Source of the DNA: Streptomyces sp. V3I7
Lineage (GTDB): Bacteria; Actinomycetota; Actinomycetes; Streptomycetales; Streptomycetaceae
Length of the DNA stretch: 64,000 nucleotides
Assembly (NCBI RefSeq): GCF_030817495.1
Contig: NZ_JAUSZK010000001.1
Location: 6,224,001 to 6,288,000 of the forward strand
Direction: 5' to 3'
The notes below the pieces were generated by a model. It saw nothing but the letters and a program-made list of their open reading frames with translations, was not told the origin of the DNA and did no database searches. Numbering within the stretch: the first letter of the stretch is position 1; every line of letters begins with the position of its first letter. The translations under genes and the position numbers were made by a program. This document shows positions 19,586 to 30,200 of this stretch, piece by piece.

Positions 19586-22037
19586 ATGGCGGTCGTGGCC
19601 AGTGAGGGCGCTGCGATACGCAGAACGAGAGCTGAGCGCGCCGCATGCGCCCTCAAGAGGCTCATCGGCGAGCCGCCCGCGCCCGAGCGGTCGCGCCGCG
19701 TCCTCGAACAGGCACTGGTCCTCGCACGCGCCTCCTTTGCCGGCCTGTACACGGCCGGCGATGAACGGCTCCGGCTCACCAAGTCCGCGGGACTGCCGCG
19801 CACCCTGTACGGGCTGCGCGACGGCTACGCCGCGTCGGGCCGGTCCGCGCCCGCCGAGGCCCACCGCACCGCAAAGCCTGTCTGGCACGGCCCCGAGGAA
19901 CTCGCCTCCTGCCCCGACGCGTGGCGCACCCCGCTGCCCGACTTCTTCGTGGCCGCCCTCCCGGTGCGCACCGGCAACGGCTGCCTCGTCGCCGTGTCCG
20001 AGGAGCCCGGCGGCTTCGACCCCGAGGACCGCGCGTGCCTCGCGCTGATCGCCGACGCCCTCACCCCGCCCGCCCCCGCCCCCGCCCGCGCCGCCGACCT
20101 CGGGGAGCTGCCCGCCGACGCCTTCAGCCTGGCCATGGACACCGGCCGGGTCGCGGTCGGCGCCGGCATCCTCGGCCTGTTCGGCATCGGCCGCGCCGCG
20201 TTCGACGGCGACGTCGAGACCCTGCTCCGCCTCACCGTGCCCGAGGACCTGCCCGCGCTGATGTCCGTCGTCGAGCCCGACCACACGTCGCTCGGCGAGC
20301 GCGAGCTGGAGTTCCGCGTGCTCCAGCCCTCCGGGGCGCCCAAGTGGCTGAGGCTGCGCGGACGGCTGCTGCCCGGCGACGAGGGCGCGCCCGCCCGCCT
20401 CGTCGGCACCGTCGCCGACGCCGCCACGCTGCGCTCCGACGTCACCGACGTGGCCCGCGTCCAGCGCCTGGCCGCGCCTCCCTCGCCACCGCGGGCACCG
20501 TCAAGGACGTCGGCCACGCCGTCGTCACCGCCCTGCGCGGGCCGCTCCGGGCCGACCGGATCGCGCTGGCCGAGCTGGAAGGGGACCGGCTCGTCGTCAC
20601 CGTCCTCGACCCGCCCGAACCCGAGACCTGGCCCGAGGTGTGGCGCACCGAGTGGCGCACCGAATGGCCCGACGCCCCCGTGCGCGCCATGCCCACCCTC
20701 GCCGCCGCCCTGAACGAGGGCCGCGCCCGGATATGGCCGCCGGCGCCACCCTGGAACCCGCCCTCGCCGAGGTCGGCCCCGGCGGCCTCGCCGTCCTGCC
20801 GCTGCCCGCCGCGGGCCGCATGGCCGGCGCCTGCCTCATCGGCTGGGACCGCCCGCACGACTTCGGCCCCGACGAACGCGCCCTGCTCACCGCCTGCGCG
20901 GGCCTCGCCGGACAGGCCCTCATGCGCGCCCGCGCCTTCGACGCCGAGCATGAGCTGGTCGCCATGCTCCAGCGCACCCTCCTGCCGCGCCGCCTGCCCG
21001 AACTGCCCGGAGCGGAGGCCGTCGCCCGCTATCTGCCCACCACCTCGGGACTGGAGGTCGGCGGCGACTGGTACGACGTCATCCCGCTGTCCGACAACCA
21101 CGTCGCCCTGGTCATCGGCGACGTCCAGGGCCACAACGCCGGCGCCGCCACGCTCATGGGCCAGATGCGCACCGCACTGCGCGCCTACGCCGCCGAGGGG
21201 CACCCGCCGGACGTCGTCGTCTCCCACGCCAACCGCCTCCTCGTCGAGATGGAGACCGGCCTCTTCGCCACCTGCGCGTACGTCGACGTCGACATGGAGG
21301 AGGGCTCCGCCTGGTGCGTGCGCGCCGGACACCTGCCGCCGGTGCTGCGCCACGCTGACGGCCGTACGGAGATCGTCGCCGCGGAGGGCGGGCCGCCGCT
21401 CGGCGTTCTCGCCCAGGCCGACTTCCCCATGACCCCGCTGCGGCTCCAGCCCGGCACCGTGATCGCGCTGACCACGGACGGCCTGGTGGAGTCGCCCGAG
21501 GACGACATCGACACCGGCATGGACCGGCTCGCCCGCGACCTGTCCGGCGGCGACCCCGCCCAGCTCAGCCTGGTCGCCGACGCCGTGCTCGGCCAGGCCC
21601 GCCGCGGCGACGACGTCGCCCTGCTGCTGATGCGCTACGACGGCATGGCCGTACGTCCCCTGCGCGAGAGCTGGACGGTGTGGCGCGTCCCGGAGGCCGT
21701 CGCCCACGCCCGCCGCTTCACCCGCCGTGCCCTGCGCGCCTGGGACGTGCCCGAGGACCAGGCCGACTCCGTCCTCCTCGTCGTCTCCGAGCTGGTCACC
21801 AACGCCCTCGTGCACGCCGCCGGTGAGGTCCGCCTCGACCTCACCCGGGTCAACCACCGGCTGCGCGTGGCCGTCGCCGACGGCTCGCCCCGCACCCCCG
21901 TCAGGCCCACCACCATCTGCTGGGAGGCCACCGGCGGCCGGGGCATCCTCCTCGTGGAGGCCATGTCGGCGGCCTGGGGCACGGTCCCGGTGAGCGGCGG
22001 CAAACAGGTGTGGGCCGACATCGTGGACGACGGCTGA
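19586..22037 (+). pseudogene. SpoIIE-family phosphatase with HATPase domain, broken by two frameshifts
   Basis: One coding unit is spread over three frames. The first part (ATG 19586 to about 20475) is a GAF/PAS-like sensor. The second part (about 20475-20733) continues a GAF domain in another frame. The third part (about 20733-22037) has a complete SpoIIE phosphatase ('GGDWYDVI', 'IGDVQGHNA', 'LTTDGLVE', 'DDVALLLMR') and a C-terminal anti-sigma HATPase ('LVVSELVTNALVHAAG', 'GGRGILLVEA'). Each shift is equivalent to the loss of one base, one in a GCCGCGCC run near 20471-20478 and one near 20733. ATG 20733 could start a shorter intact protein. The shifts may be real decay or errors in the reference sequence; they cannot be told apart here. 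Confidence 0.75.
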
Positions 22038-22116
22038 CCGCCACACGGGTACGGGTGCCGGCCGTCCTGGCAGGTCGTGACGGCTGCCGGCGACCACCGC
22101 GCCTAGGGTCCTTGCC

Positions 22117-22392
22117 GTGTCACACACCTTCGAAGAACTCGTGGCGAAGCAACGCGCGACCGACGCGGCCCACGAGCTGGTCCAGCAGCTGAGGGACACG
22201 TACGGCCCCCCGGCCCAGGGGGATCTGACGGGCACCCAGGCGGAGACGTACGAGACCGCCCTGCGCGCTTGGCGCGACCTGGCCCGCGACCTCCAGACCG
22301 CGGTGAGCGACTACGCGAGAGACCAGAGCCGCCCCCGCCCCGAGGTCGAGGCCGAGGTGGAACGGGCGGCGACGGAACCGGACGAGACGTGA
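22117..22392 (+). CDS. Small acidic conserved hypothetical protein
   Basis: This is a 91-residue hydrophilic protein starting at GTG 22117. It looks mostly helical, with 'FEELVAKQRATDAAHELVQQLRD' and an acidic tail. No signal peptide, membrane helix or known motif is visible. It sits 21 bases upstream of the phosphodiesterase gene on the same strand, so the two are probably co-transcribed. The function is unknown. Confidence 0.65.
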   Translation: MSHTFEELVAKQRATDAAHELVQQLRDTYGPPAQGDLTGTQAETYETALRAWRDLARDLQTAVSDYARDQSRPRPEVEAEVERAATEPDET

Positions 22393-22413
22393 CCCGACGG
22401 GTACCGTGACCCC

Positions 22414-22920
22414 ATGGGGGTTTCTCTCCTGCTGATGTCCGACACCCACGTCCCGCAGCGTGCCAAAGGGCTGCCAGAGCAGCTTCTGGCCGAACTCCCG
22501 GGCGCCGACGTGGTGATCCACGCCGGGGACTGGGTCGACACCGCCACCCTCGACCTGCTGGAGAGCCGCAGCCGGCGGCTCATCGGGGTGTACGGCAACA
22601 ACGACGGTCCTGATCTGCGCGCCCGGCTTCCCGAGGTCGCCCGTGCCGAACTGGGCGGGCTGCGCTTCGGGGTCGTCCACGAGACCGGACCGGCCGAGGG
22701 GCGCGAGGCGCGCTGCGCCGACCGCTTTCCCGACCTCGACGTCCTGGTCTTCGGGCACAGCCACATCCCGTGGGACACCACCACGCCCACCGGACTGCGG
22801 CTGCTCAACCCCGGCTCACCGACCGACCGCCGACGCCAGCCCCACCGCACGTACATGACCGCCACGGTCGCGGGCGGCGCGCTCACGGACGTCGTGCTGA
22901 CGGCGCTGCCGACGCGCTGA
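22414..22920 (+). CDS. YfcE/MJ0936-type metallophosphoesterase
   Basis: This 168-residue cytoplasmic protein has the full set of calcineurin-like phosphoesterase motifs: 'SDTHVP' near the start, 'HAGDWVD', 'GNNDG', 'VVHETG' and 'GHSHIPW'. Its length fits the YfcE/MJ0936 family of small two-metal phosphodiesterases. The natural substrate is unknown. It starts at ATG 22414, 21 bases after the small acidic gene, and is convergent with the ArsR-like regulator 6 bases downstream. Confidence 0.88.
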   Translation: MGVSLLLMSDTHVPQRAKGLPEQLLAELPGADVVIHAGDWVDTATLDLLESRSRRLIGVYGNNDGPDLRARLPEVARAELGGLRFGVVHETGPAEGREARCADRFPDLDVLVFGHSHIPWDTTTPTGLRLLNPGSPTDRRRQPHRTYMTATVAGGALTDVVLTALPTR

Positions 22921-22926
22921 CCCCGC

Positions 22927-23892
22927 TCAGCGGATCCCCGTGTCGCCGTTGAGGAGGGCCTCTCCCAGGGGGCTGAGCGCGTGCAGGACGGCACTGCCGG
23001 TGCGGGTGGTCGTGATCAGGCCGGCGTTGCGCAGAACGGTGGTGTGCTGGCTGGCGGACGGCAGGGAGACGCCGACGCGCTCGGCGACCGTGGTGGTGGT
23101 GGCCGGGTGACGTAGGGCGGCCAGGACGGTCGCGCGGGTACGGCCGAGCAGCGGGCCGAGGGCGTCCGCGCCCCCGGCGGACGGATCTCCGGCGTGCATG
23201 GGGTAGATCAGCACGGCCGGCTCCTCGGTCCGGTACATCAGCCCGGGACCGCCGAAGTACGAGGGCAGGAGCACCAGGCCCCGGCCGCAGAGCGGCACCT
23301 CGATGTCGTGCGGGCCGGGCCACGGTATGTGCAGGACGGGCGGCTCCCAGCGCCAGCGGGTGCCGAGCGTGGCCAGGAGGCCGTCGACGCCGCCGCGCAG
23401 CAGCGTCTCGGCCCGCAGCGCCCGGTCCGCCGCGGCGCCGGCCAGGACCTGCGGCCACAACTCGGCCAGACAGGAGTCGAAGTAGCGCCGCAGGTCCGCG
23501 GCCAGCCCCTGACGTGCCCCCGACGTACCCTCGGCCAGTTCCCGCACCCGCCGGTTGGGGCGCAGATGAGCGGCCAACTCGCCGATGTCCGCCGCAAGTT
23601 GCTCGGTGGGCGTCTGTACGGCCCGTTCCACGCCGGTGTCGAAGGCGTCCGCCAGCTGGAACAGGAAGTCGGGCAGGAACTTCTCCTGCGGGACCAGGTC
23701 CAGGAGGATGCCGGCCCGGTCCCTCGCGCCGGCGCGGGTTCGCCGGTGCCACTGTTCCAGGCCGTGGCGCGTCCCGTGCCCGCTGGTCGGCCGGGCGCGC
23801 AGGCGGCGCACGCTGAGCGTGACCTCCTGTAACGCGTCGGGGGCGATGAGCGTGACCCTGCGCAGGTCGGCCGGGGTGAAATGGAGGCGCAT
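22927..23892 (-). CDS. ArsR-type winged-helix regulator with long N-terminal region
   Basis: This 321-residue protein has its DNA-binding domain at the C-terminus: 'RATVLAALRHPATTTTVAERVGVSLPSASQHTTVLRNAGLI' is a winged helix of the ArsR/HTH_5 type (about residues 245-310). The N-terminal 240 residues form an uncharacterised domain common in Streptomyces regulators of this sort, perhaps a ligand sensor. No metal-binding cysteine cluster is present. The start is ATG 23892. It is divergent from two small secreted-protein genes, 138 bases away, and may control them; this is inference from position only. Confidence 0.8.
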   Translation of the reverse strand: MRLHFTPADLRRVTLIAPDALQEVTLSVRRLRARPTSGHGTRHGLEQWHRRTRAGARDRAGILLDLVPQEKFLPDFLFQLADAFDTGVERAVQTPTEQLAADIGELAAHLRPNRRVRELAEGTSGARQGLAADLRRYFDSCLAELWPQVLAGAAADRALRAETLLRGGVDGLLATLGTRWRWEPPVLHIPWPGPHDIEVPLCGRGLVLLPSYFGGPGLMYRTEEPAVLIYPMHAGDPSAGGADALGPLLGRTRATVLAALRHPATTTTVAERVGVSLPSASQHTTVLRNAGLITTTRTGSAVLHALSPLGEALLNGDTGIR

Positions 23893-24030
23893 CACAGCGA
23901 CCGATCCTGGCCCCGCCAGGCCCTTTTGGCCAGAGCTGAAAGGCATGGCGCCACGAATATTCCCCGCCCCACACTGTCCGTCGGCAGTCCGGCTCAGCCC
24001 GGACCGACGGACCGAAAGGGAGGGGCGACG

Positions 24031-24582
24031 TTGAAGCTCTGGAAGAAGACGGCAACCGCCGTCGCCATGGTGGGTGTGATCGCGGGACTCGCCGTCACGG
24101 GCTCCGGGCCCGCCTCGGCCGAGGCGCAGCGGGCCGCGTACACGAGACAGGCGCTCGGGGCCGGACTGACCCGGACGCAGGCGGACCGGCTCCAGCGCAG
24201 TGTCGACGCCTACCGGGCGGGCAACCTGGACGCCCGTCAGGTCTCGGCCAACAAGCTCACGATCCCGGGCGGTTCGCTGACGCTGCCCGCACCGGGCCAG
24301 AAGACGGCGCGTGACCTGGCCGCCGCGACCTCCGCGCCGTCGTGCAGCAGCGGCCACCTGTGCATCGTGGACGGCCGGGGCTACCGCTACGACTACTACT
24401 ACTGCGGCGAGGCGTACCCCTTCGACGGTATCGGGGCCGGGACGTTCAACAACAACCAGACCTGGTTCACCAAGGCCAAGTTCCTCAACTCCAACCTCAC
24501 CACCCGCTGGACGAACACCGCGAAGGACACCGGTACCGCCGACTGGACGCCGGTCTACTACGTCATCGCATGCGACGGCTGA
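24031..24582 (+). CDS. Secreted protein with I36-like peptidase-inhibitor domain
   Basis: This 183-residue protein starts at TTG 24031 behind AAAGGGAGGGG. A signal peptide ends near 'GPASAEA'. A helical propeptide-like region of about 75 residues comes next, then a domain of about 75 residues with 'CSSGHLCIVDGRGY', 'YYYCGEAY' and 'WTNTAKDTGTADWTPVYYVIACDG'. Four cysteines and the aromatic spacing match the peptidase inhibitor I36 (SMI-like) group of Streptomyces. The target protease is unknown. It forms a likely operon with the following lectin-like gene (14 bases apart). Confidence 0.7.
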   Translation: MKLWKKTATAVAMVGVIAGLAVTGSGPASAEAQRAAYTRQALGAGLTRTQADRLQRSVDAYRAGNLDARQVSANKLTIPGGSLTLPAPGQKTARDLAAATSAPSCSSGHLCIVDGRGYRYDYYYCGEAYPFDGIGAGTFNNNQTWFTKAKFLNSNLTTRWTNTAKDTGTADWTPVYYVIACDG

Positions 24583-24596
24583 GGCAGGAGGCCGCT

Positions 24597-25091
24597 GTGA
24601 GACCGAGAATCACTGCGATGATCGCGGCCGGCGCCACCGCCGTGGCGCTCGCCCTGGCCGGATCGGGACCGGTATCAGCCGCGCCCGCCACCGCTGCCGC
24701 CAAGAAGGGAAGCGGCGAGATGACCACGCTCGCGAGCGAGACGTACCGGAACCAGAAGTACGGCGCCTACATGAGCGTCGGGTTCAGCGGCGGCCTCTAC
24801 TTCCCGAACCTCTCCTACAAGGCCAACTACTGGAACGTACGCGTGTGGAACGACGGGACGCGGCGCCTGCAGAACGTCTACACGCTCAAGTGCCTGTACG
24901 GATACTCCGACACCGTGTGGCTGACCGACACGTGCGACTCCAGCACCAACGAGAGCTGGTGGGTCAAGCGCTGGGCCGACGGAACCATCAGGTTCCAGAA
25001 CCAGGCCACCGGGCTGTGCATGAAGGGGACCGCCGACTACGGGGTCGACATGGCCACGTGCGACTCCAGCATGGAACAGAGCTGGTACTGA
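24597..25091 (+). CDS. Secreted ricin-type lectin-like protein
   Basis: This 164-residue protein starts at GTG 24597 after GGAGG. A signal peptide ('MIAAGATAVALALAGSGPVSA') is followed by a domain of about 120 residues with 'LKCLYGYSD', 'WWVKRWADGTIRFQNQATGLCMKG' and a final 'SMEQSWY'. These are QxW/beta-trefoil features of ricin-B lectins. It probably binds sugar or glycan outside the cell. It follows the inhibitor gene by 14 bases. Confidence 0.75.
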   Translation: MRPRITAMIAAGATAVALALAGSGPVSAAPATAAAKKGSGEMTTLASETYRNQKYGAYMSVGFSGGLYFPNLSYKANYWNVRVWNDGTRRLQNVYTLKCLYGYSDTVWLTDTCDSSTNESWWVKRWADGTIRFQNQATGLCMKGTADYGVDMATCDSSMEQSWY

Positions 25092-25128
25092 GCCGGGCCT
25101 GAACCGGTACGGAGCCAGGGTATGCCGG

Positions 25129-25872
25129 CTACCGGCGCCACGGCGCGCGACGGGCCCGGGGCCGCCTGAGACGCCGTACGAACCAGAACACCACGGCCGG
25201 CACAGCCAGCGCCGCGGCCACCCCCGCGGCGCGCTTGGCCAGGGGAACCGCGGCCGCCCGCAGGAGGTCGACCGGCTGCGGTTCCTCCCCGGCGAAGGCG
25301 TCCGGCTCTTCCCAGGCGAACGGCTGGGGTTCCTCCGCCCCGATCGGGCCGAGGGCCTCGTCCGTCGGGGCGGGGGCTTCGGCTGACGGGGCGGGGGATG
25401 GCGCCGGCGGGGCGGCCGGCTCGGCGGGGCGTTCGCTCAGCTGCCGGGCCAGGCAGTCCGCGAACCGCCCCACCAGCCGGTCGCCCGCCTCCGACATGTC
25501 CCCGCGCCCGAACCGCGCCGGACGGCTGGTCACCGTCAGGTCGGTGTGCACCGACACCGCCGTCGCGCCGTCGCGTTCGGTGAGGGTGCTGGTGACCGTC
25601 GCGCGCGCCGTGTCCTGGCCCCGTGTCTCCCGGGCGCCGGCGACCAGCACCATCCGGTGCGCGGAGTCGTCCTGCTCCTGGAAGACGGCGGCGCCCCGGT
25701 AGTTCACGGTGATCGGGCCCACCTCGACCTCCACGGAGGCCGTCACGGTCTCGCCGTCGTACTCCTCCACCGTCGCCCCCGGCAGGCACCGCACGACGCG
25801 CTCGATGTCGAGGAGCGCCCGCCAGGCGTCCTCGACCGGCACGGGGACGGTGAACTCGTGGTGCAGCTCCAT
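25129..25872 (-). CDS. CoxG-like SRPBCC protein with C-terminal membrane anchor
   Basis: This 247-residue protein has an N-terminal CoxG/SRPBCC domain of about 145 residues: 'FTVPVPVEDAWRALLDIERVVRCLPGATV', quoted as its hallmark N-terminal strand-helix. A Pro/Ala/Glu-rich linker comes next, then a C-terminal hydrophobic helix ('GVAAALAVPAVVFWFV') with an Arg-rich tail. CoxG proteins are linked to assembly or membrane recruitment of molybdenum CO dehydrogenase-like enzymes. No such enzyme is coded in the window. It lies 16 bases downstream of the XdhC-type gene on the same strand. Confidence 0.82.
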   Translation of the reverse strand: MELHHEFTVPVPVEDAWRALLDIERVVRCLPGATVEEYDGETVTASVEVEVGPITVNYRGAAVFQEQDDSAHRMVLVAGARETRGQDTARATVTSTLTERDGATAVSVHTDLTVTSRPARFGRGDMSEAGDRLVGRFADCLARQLSERPAEPAAPPAPSPAPSAEAPAPTDEALGPIGAEEPQPFAWEEPDAFAGEEPQPVDLLRAAAVPLAKRAAGVAAALAVPAVVFWFVRRLRRPRARRAPWRR

Positions 25873-25888
25873 GACAACCTCCTCGTGC

Positions 25889-26989
25889 TCACAGGGGCCG
25901 GTGGATGGCCCCGGCGGTCGCGGAGAGCGGCGCTCCGGTGCCGCCCCAGCGCAGCGCGACGATCTCGGCGGCGACGGACACGGCGACCTCCTCGGGCGTA
26001 CGGGCGCCCAGGTCGAGCCCGACCGGTGAGCGCAGCCGGGACAGCTCGGCGTCCGTGATCCCGGCCTCGGCGAGCCGCTTGTACCGCTCGTCGTGCGTAC
26101 GGCGGCTGCCCATCGCCCCGATGTAGGCGGCCGGGCGGCGCAGCGCCTCCTCCAGCAGCGGCACGTCGAACTTCGGGTCGTGGGTGAGCACGCAGATCAC
26201 CGCGCGCTCGTCGGTGTCCGTGCCCCGCAGATAGCGGTGCGGCCAGTCGACGACGACCTCGACCCCCGGCGGGAAGCGCTTGGCGGTGGCGAAGACCGGG
26301 CGCGCGTCGCACACGGTGACCCGGTATCCGAGGAAGTCGCCGATCCGGGCGACCGCGGCCGCGTAGTCGATGGCGCCGAAGACCAGCATCCGCGGGGGCG
26401 GCGCGAAGGAGTGGAAGAAGACCGTGACAGCGTCCTCGCGGCGCTCACCGCGCGGGCCGTAGTGCCTGAGCCCCGTGGCGCCGAGGGCCAGTTCGCCGCG
26501 CGCGTCAGCGGTGGCCGCGACGTCCAGGCCGGTCGTGCCCAGCGTGCCGGACACCTTCTCCGGCCAGACGGCCAGCGTGGCCCCCCGCGGCGCCGGTCCC
26601 TCGACCACGGTGGCCACGGTCACCGGCTCGCCCCGCGCGACCGATGCGGCCACCGCGCCGAACGCGGGATCGGACTCGGGCGTCACCGGCCGTACCAGCA
26701 ACGTGAGTTCACCCCCGCACGTGAGGCCCACCGCGAACGCGTCCTCGTCGCTGTAGCCGAAGGTCTCCAGCGTCGCCTCGCCGCTCGCCACGACCTCGTG
26801 CGCGAGCTCGAACACCGCCCCCTCCACACAGCCCCCGGACACACTCCCCACGACCTCGTCGTCCGGACCGACCGCCATGGCCGCCCCGGGACCGCGCGGC
26901 GCGCTGCGGCTGACGGCGACGACCGTGGCGAGCCCGAACGGCACGCCGGCCGCGTACCAGCGGTTCAGCGCCGGCAGAATCTCACGCAC
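25889..26989 (-). CDS. XdhC/CoxI-family molybdenum-cofactor maturation protein
   Basis: This 366-residue protein starts at GTG 26989 behind AGAGGAG. It has the N-terminal XdhC/CoxI part ('SAPRGPGAAMAV', 'GSVSGGCVEG') and the C-terminal NAD-binding part ('LVFGAIDYAAAVARIGDFLGY', 'AYIGAMGSRRTH', 'GLDLGARTPEEVAVSVAAEI'). The family inserts sulfurated molybdenum cofactor into xanthine-dehydrogenase or CO-dehydrogenase-type hydroxylases. It forms an operon with the CoxG-like gene. The expected enzyme subunits are absent nearby, so it may serve a distant enzyme. Confidence 0.9.
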   Translation of the reverse strand: MREILPALNRWYAAGVPFGLATVVAVSRSAPRGPGAAMAVGPDDEVVGSVSGGCVEGAVFELAHEVVASGEATLETFGYSDEDAFAVGLTCGGELTLLVRPVTPESDPAFGAVAASVARGEPVTVATVVEGPAPRGATLAVWPEKVSGTLGTTGLDVAATADARGELALGATGLRHYGPRGERREDAVTVFFHSFAPPPRMLVFGAIDYAAAVARIGDFLGYRVTVCDARPVFATAKRFPPGVEVVVDWPHRYLRGTDTDERAVICVLTHDPKFDVPLLEEALRRPAAYIGAMGSRRTHDERYKRLAEAGITDAELSRLRSPVGLDLGARTPEEVAVSVAAEIVALRWGGTGAPLSATAGAIHRPL

Positions 26990-27285
26990 GTTCCACTCCT
27001 CTCGGCAAGGAGTCCGGGAAAGCCCCCGGTCAGACAGGTCACCCGGCACCCCGGCCGCTACGTCACTCTATGGCGGCTGCCCGGTCGCGGCGAATGCTGC
27101 GGCGCCCTTTCGTTGAACGTTGATTCATCGCCTGGGAACGAGCCGCGTCCAGCTCCACCGCACGATCGAGACGTACCGCGAGATGTGAATCTGACGATAC
27201 GTCAACTCGCTGACTGGACTGCTCGGGTGGACCACGTCCGACGCGGCGCCCCGGAGGCGGTCGTGAGCTCCTCGTGCCCTCGACC
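26990..27285. other. Divergent intergenic region before the giant secreted-protein gene
   Basis: About 296 bases between the XdhC gene and the large plus-strand gene. No gene is supported here. It probably holds both promoters; I see no clear operator or terminator. Confidence 0.45.
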
Positions 27286-30200
27286 ATGAGCGGCATGCTC
27301 AGCAGATTCGCAGCGGTAGGCGACCCCCGTCGACGGGGCGTGGTGGGTGCACTCCTGACGGTATGTCTGCTCGTGGGCGGCGTGCCGGGCGCCGAGCCCG
27401 CGGCGGCCGGCACGCCGCGGCCCCGCGCCGATCAGTCCACGATCTCGCAGGACAACTACCGCACCGGCTGGGACGCCAACGAGCCGGGCCTCGCCCCCGG
27501 CCAGGTCTCCAGCTCCGACTTCGGGCAGCAGTTCTCCACCACCGTGGACGGACAGGTCTACGCCCAGCCGCTGGTCGTCGGCAGGACGGTCGTCGTGGCC
27601 ACCGAGAACAACAAGGTGTACGGGCTGAACTCGGCGAGCGGCGCGATCAACTGGACCAGGAACATGGGCGCCCCCTGGCCCGCCTCGGCCATCGGCTGCG
27701 GTGACCTGACCCCCAACATCGGCGTCACCTCGACCCCGGTGCACGACCCGGCCACCGGCACCGTCTACCTGGTCGCGAAGGTCAACGACGGCGCCGACAC
27801 CCAGCACCCCAACTGGTACGTCCACGCCCTCGACGCCACCACCGGCGCCGAGCGCAGCGGCTGGCCGGTGAAGGTGGCGGGCGCACCGGTGAACGACCCG
27901 AGCCACCCCTTCAACGCGTTCACCGCGAACCAGCGCCCCGGCCTGCTCCTCATGGGCGGCTCGGTCTACGTCGGCTTCGCCTCCCACTGCGACCGCAACC
28001 CGTACGTCGGCTACGTCCTGGGCGTCGACACCGCCACCCGCAGGACCACCCTGTGGGCCACCGAGGACTCCGCCGCCAACGGGATGGCCGGCATCTGGCA
28101 GAGCGGCGGCGGCCTGGTCTCCGACGGGCCGGGACGGATCCTGTTCACCACCGGCAACGGCATCTCCCCGGCCCCGGGCCCCGGTTCGCGGCCGCCGGGC
28201 CAGCTGGCCGAGTCCGTCGTCCGCCTCGGTGTCAACAGCGACGGCACGATGTCCGCGCAGGACTTCTTCAGCCCCTCCAACGCCCCCGTCCTCGACCAGA
28301 ACGACACCGACCTGGGCTCCGGCGGCCCGGTCGCCCTGCCCGGCCCGCCCTTCGGCACCGGCGCGCACCCCCACCTGCTGGTGCAGATCGGCAAGGACGG
28401 CCGGCTGTTCCTGCTGGACCGCGACGACCTCGGCGGCCGCAGCCAGGGCAGCGGCGGCACCGACAAGGTCCTGGGCACCTTCGGACCGTACGAGGGCGTC
28501 TGGGGACACCCCGGGGCGTACGGCGGCGAGGGCGGCTACGTCTACACCATCGGCAGCGGCGGCCCGCTGCGTGCCTTCAAGTACGGCGTCTCCGGCACCG
28601 GACTGCCCGCGCTCAGCAACACCGGGTCCAGCACCGCGCGGTTCGGCTACACCTCCGGCTCGCCCGTCATCACCTCCACCGGCACCACACCAGGCTCCGC
28701 CGTCGTCTGGGCGGTCGCCGCCGACGGCTCCAACGGCGCGAACGGGCAGTTGCGCGCGTACGACGCCGTACCGGCGAACGGCACGCTCAAGATGCTGTGG
28801 TCCGCGCCGATCGGTACCGCCGCCAAGTTCTCGGTGCCGGCCACCGACGGCGGTCGCGTCTACGTCGGTACCCGCGACGGGCACGTCCTGGCCTTCGGCC
28901 GGCCCTCCAACGCCGCGCTGATCGGCGACACGGTGGACTTCGGCCAGGTCGCCGTGGGCGACACCGGCCGGGCCACGGCCACGGTGACGGCGACCCGGGA
29001 CGTGACGATCGACGCGGTGCGCACCCCGGCGGGCGGCCCGTTCTCCGCCGCGCCCACCGGACTGCCCCGCACCCTGCACACCGGCGACAGCTACTCGGTG
29101 CCGGTCTCCTTCGCGCCGACCGCGCCCGGACCGGTCAACTCCGTCCTCACCTTCGCCACGAACGCCGGCGACAGCAACCTCGGACTGACCGGGTACGGCA
29201 CCGCCGCGGGCCTGGTCGCCACCCCGTCCGACCTCGCCTTCGGCACGGTGGCCACCCGCACCACCAAGACCCTCGGCGTCAGCTTCACCAACACCGGCAC
29301 CGAGCCGGAGACCATCACGGCGAGCGCGGCGCCGGGCGCCCCCTTCAGCGCCTCCGGACTGCCCGCCGACGGCACCGTGATCCAGCCCCAGCAGTCCGTG
29401 ACCGTGCAGGTGACGTACGCCCCGACAGCCGCCGGCGACCATACCGGGACCCTGTCGGTCACCGGGAGCGGCAAAACCACCACCGTGCGGCTCACCGGCA
29501 CCGCGGTGACCGGCGAGGCACGGCTGACCATCACCCCGGCCTCGACCGACTTCGGTCCGGTGCAGGTCGGTCACTCGGTCACGAAGACCTTCGACATCAG
29601 CAACAGCGGCAACATCCCGCTGACCATCACCAAGGCCAAGGCGCCCGCGGCCCCCTTCCAGGTCAGCAACCCGATCAACGAGGGCCAGGTCATCGGCCCC
29701 GACGACGTGGTGCACCAGTCGGTCACCTTCTCGCCGACCGCCGTCGGCGCGGCGAGCGGCCTCTACGAGCTCACCTCCGACGACGGACACGGCCCGCGGA
29801 ACGAGACCCTCACCGGCACCGGGACCGCGGGCACCGGGGTCTCCCTCCCGGCACCCGGCGCCGGCGGCTGGAAGCTCAACGGATCGGCCCGGCTGTCCGG
29901 CGGCGACCTCCAGCTCACCCAGGCGTCCGCGAACCAGGCGGGCTCCGCGGTCTTCCCGGTCCCCGTGCTCACCGACGGTCTCAACGCCGCCTTCACCACG
30001 GTCATCGGCGGCGGCACCGGCGCCGACGGACTGACCTTCAGCCTGCTGGACCCGGCCAGGGCCACGCCGAGCGCGCTGGGCGCCGCCGGCGGCGGGCTCG
30101 GCTGGAGCGGGCAGCCCGGGGTGGCGGTCACCCTCGACACCTACCGCAACCCGGGCGACCCGTCCGCGAACTTCGTGGGCATCGCCACCGCGGGGACCGG

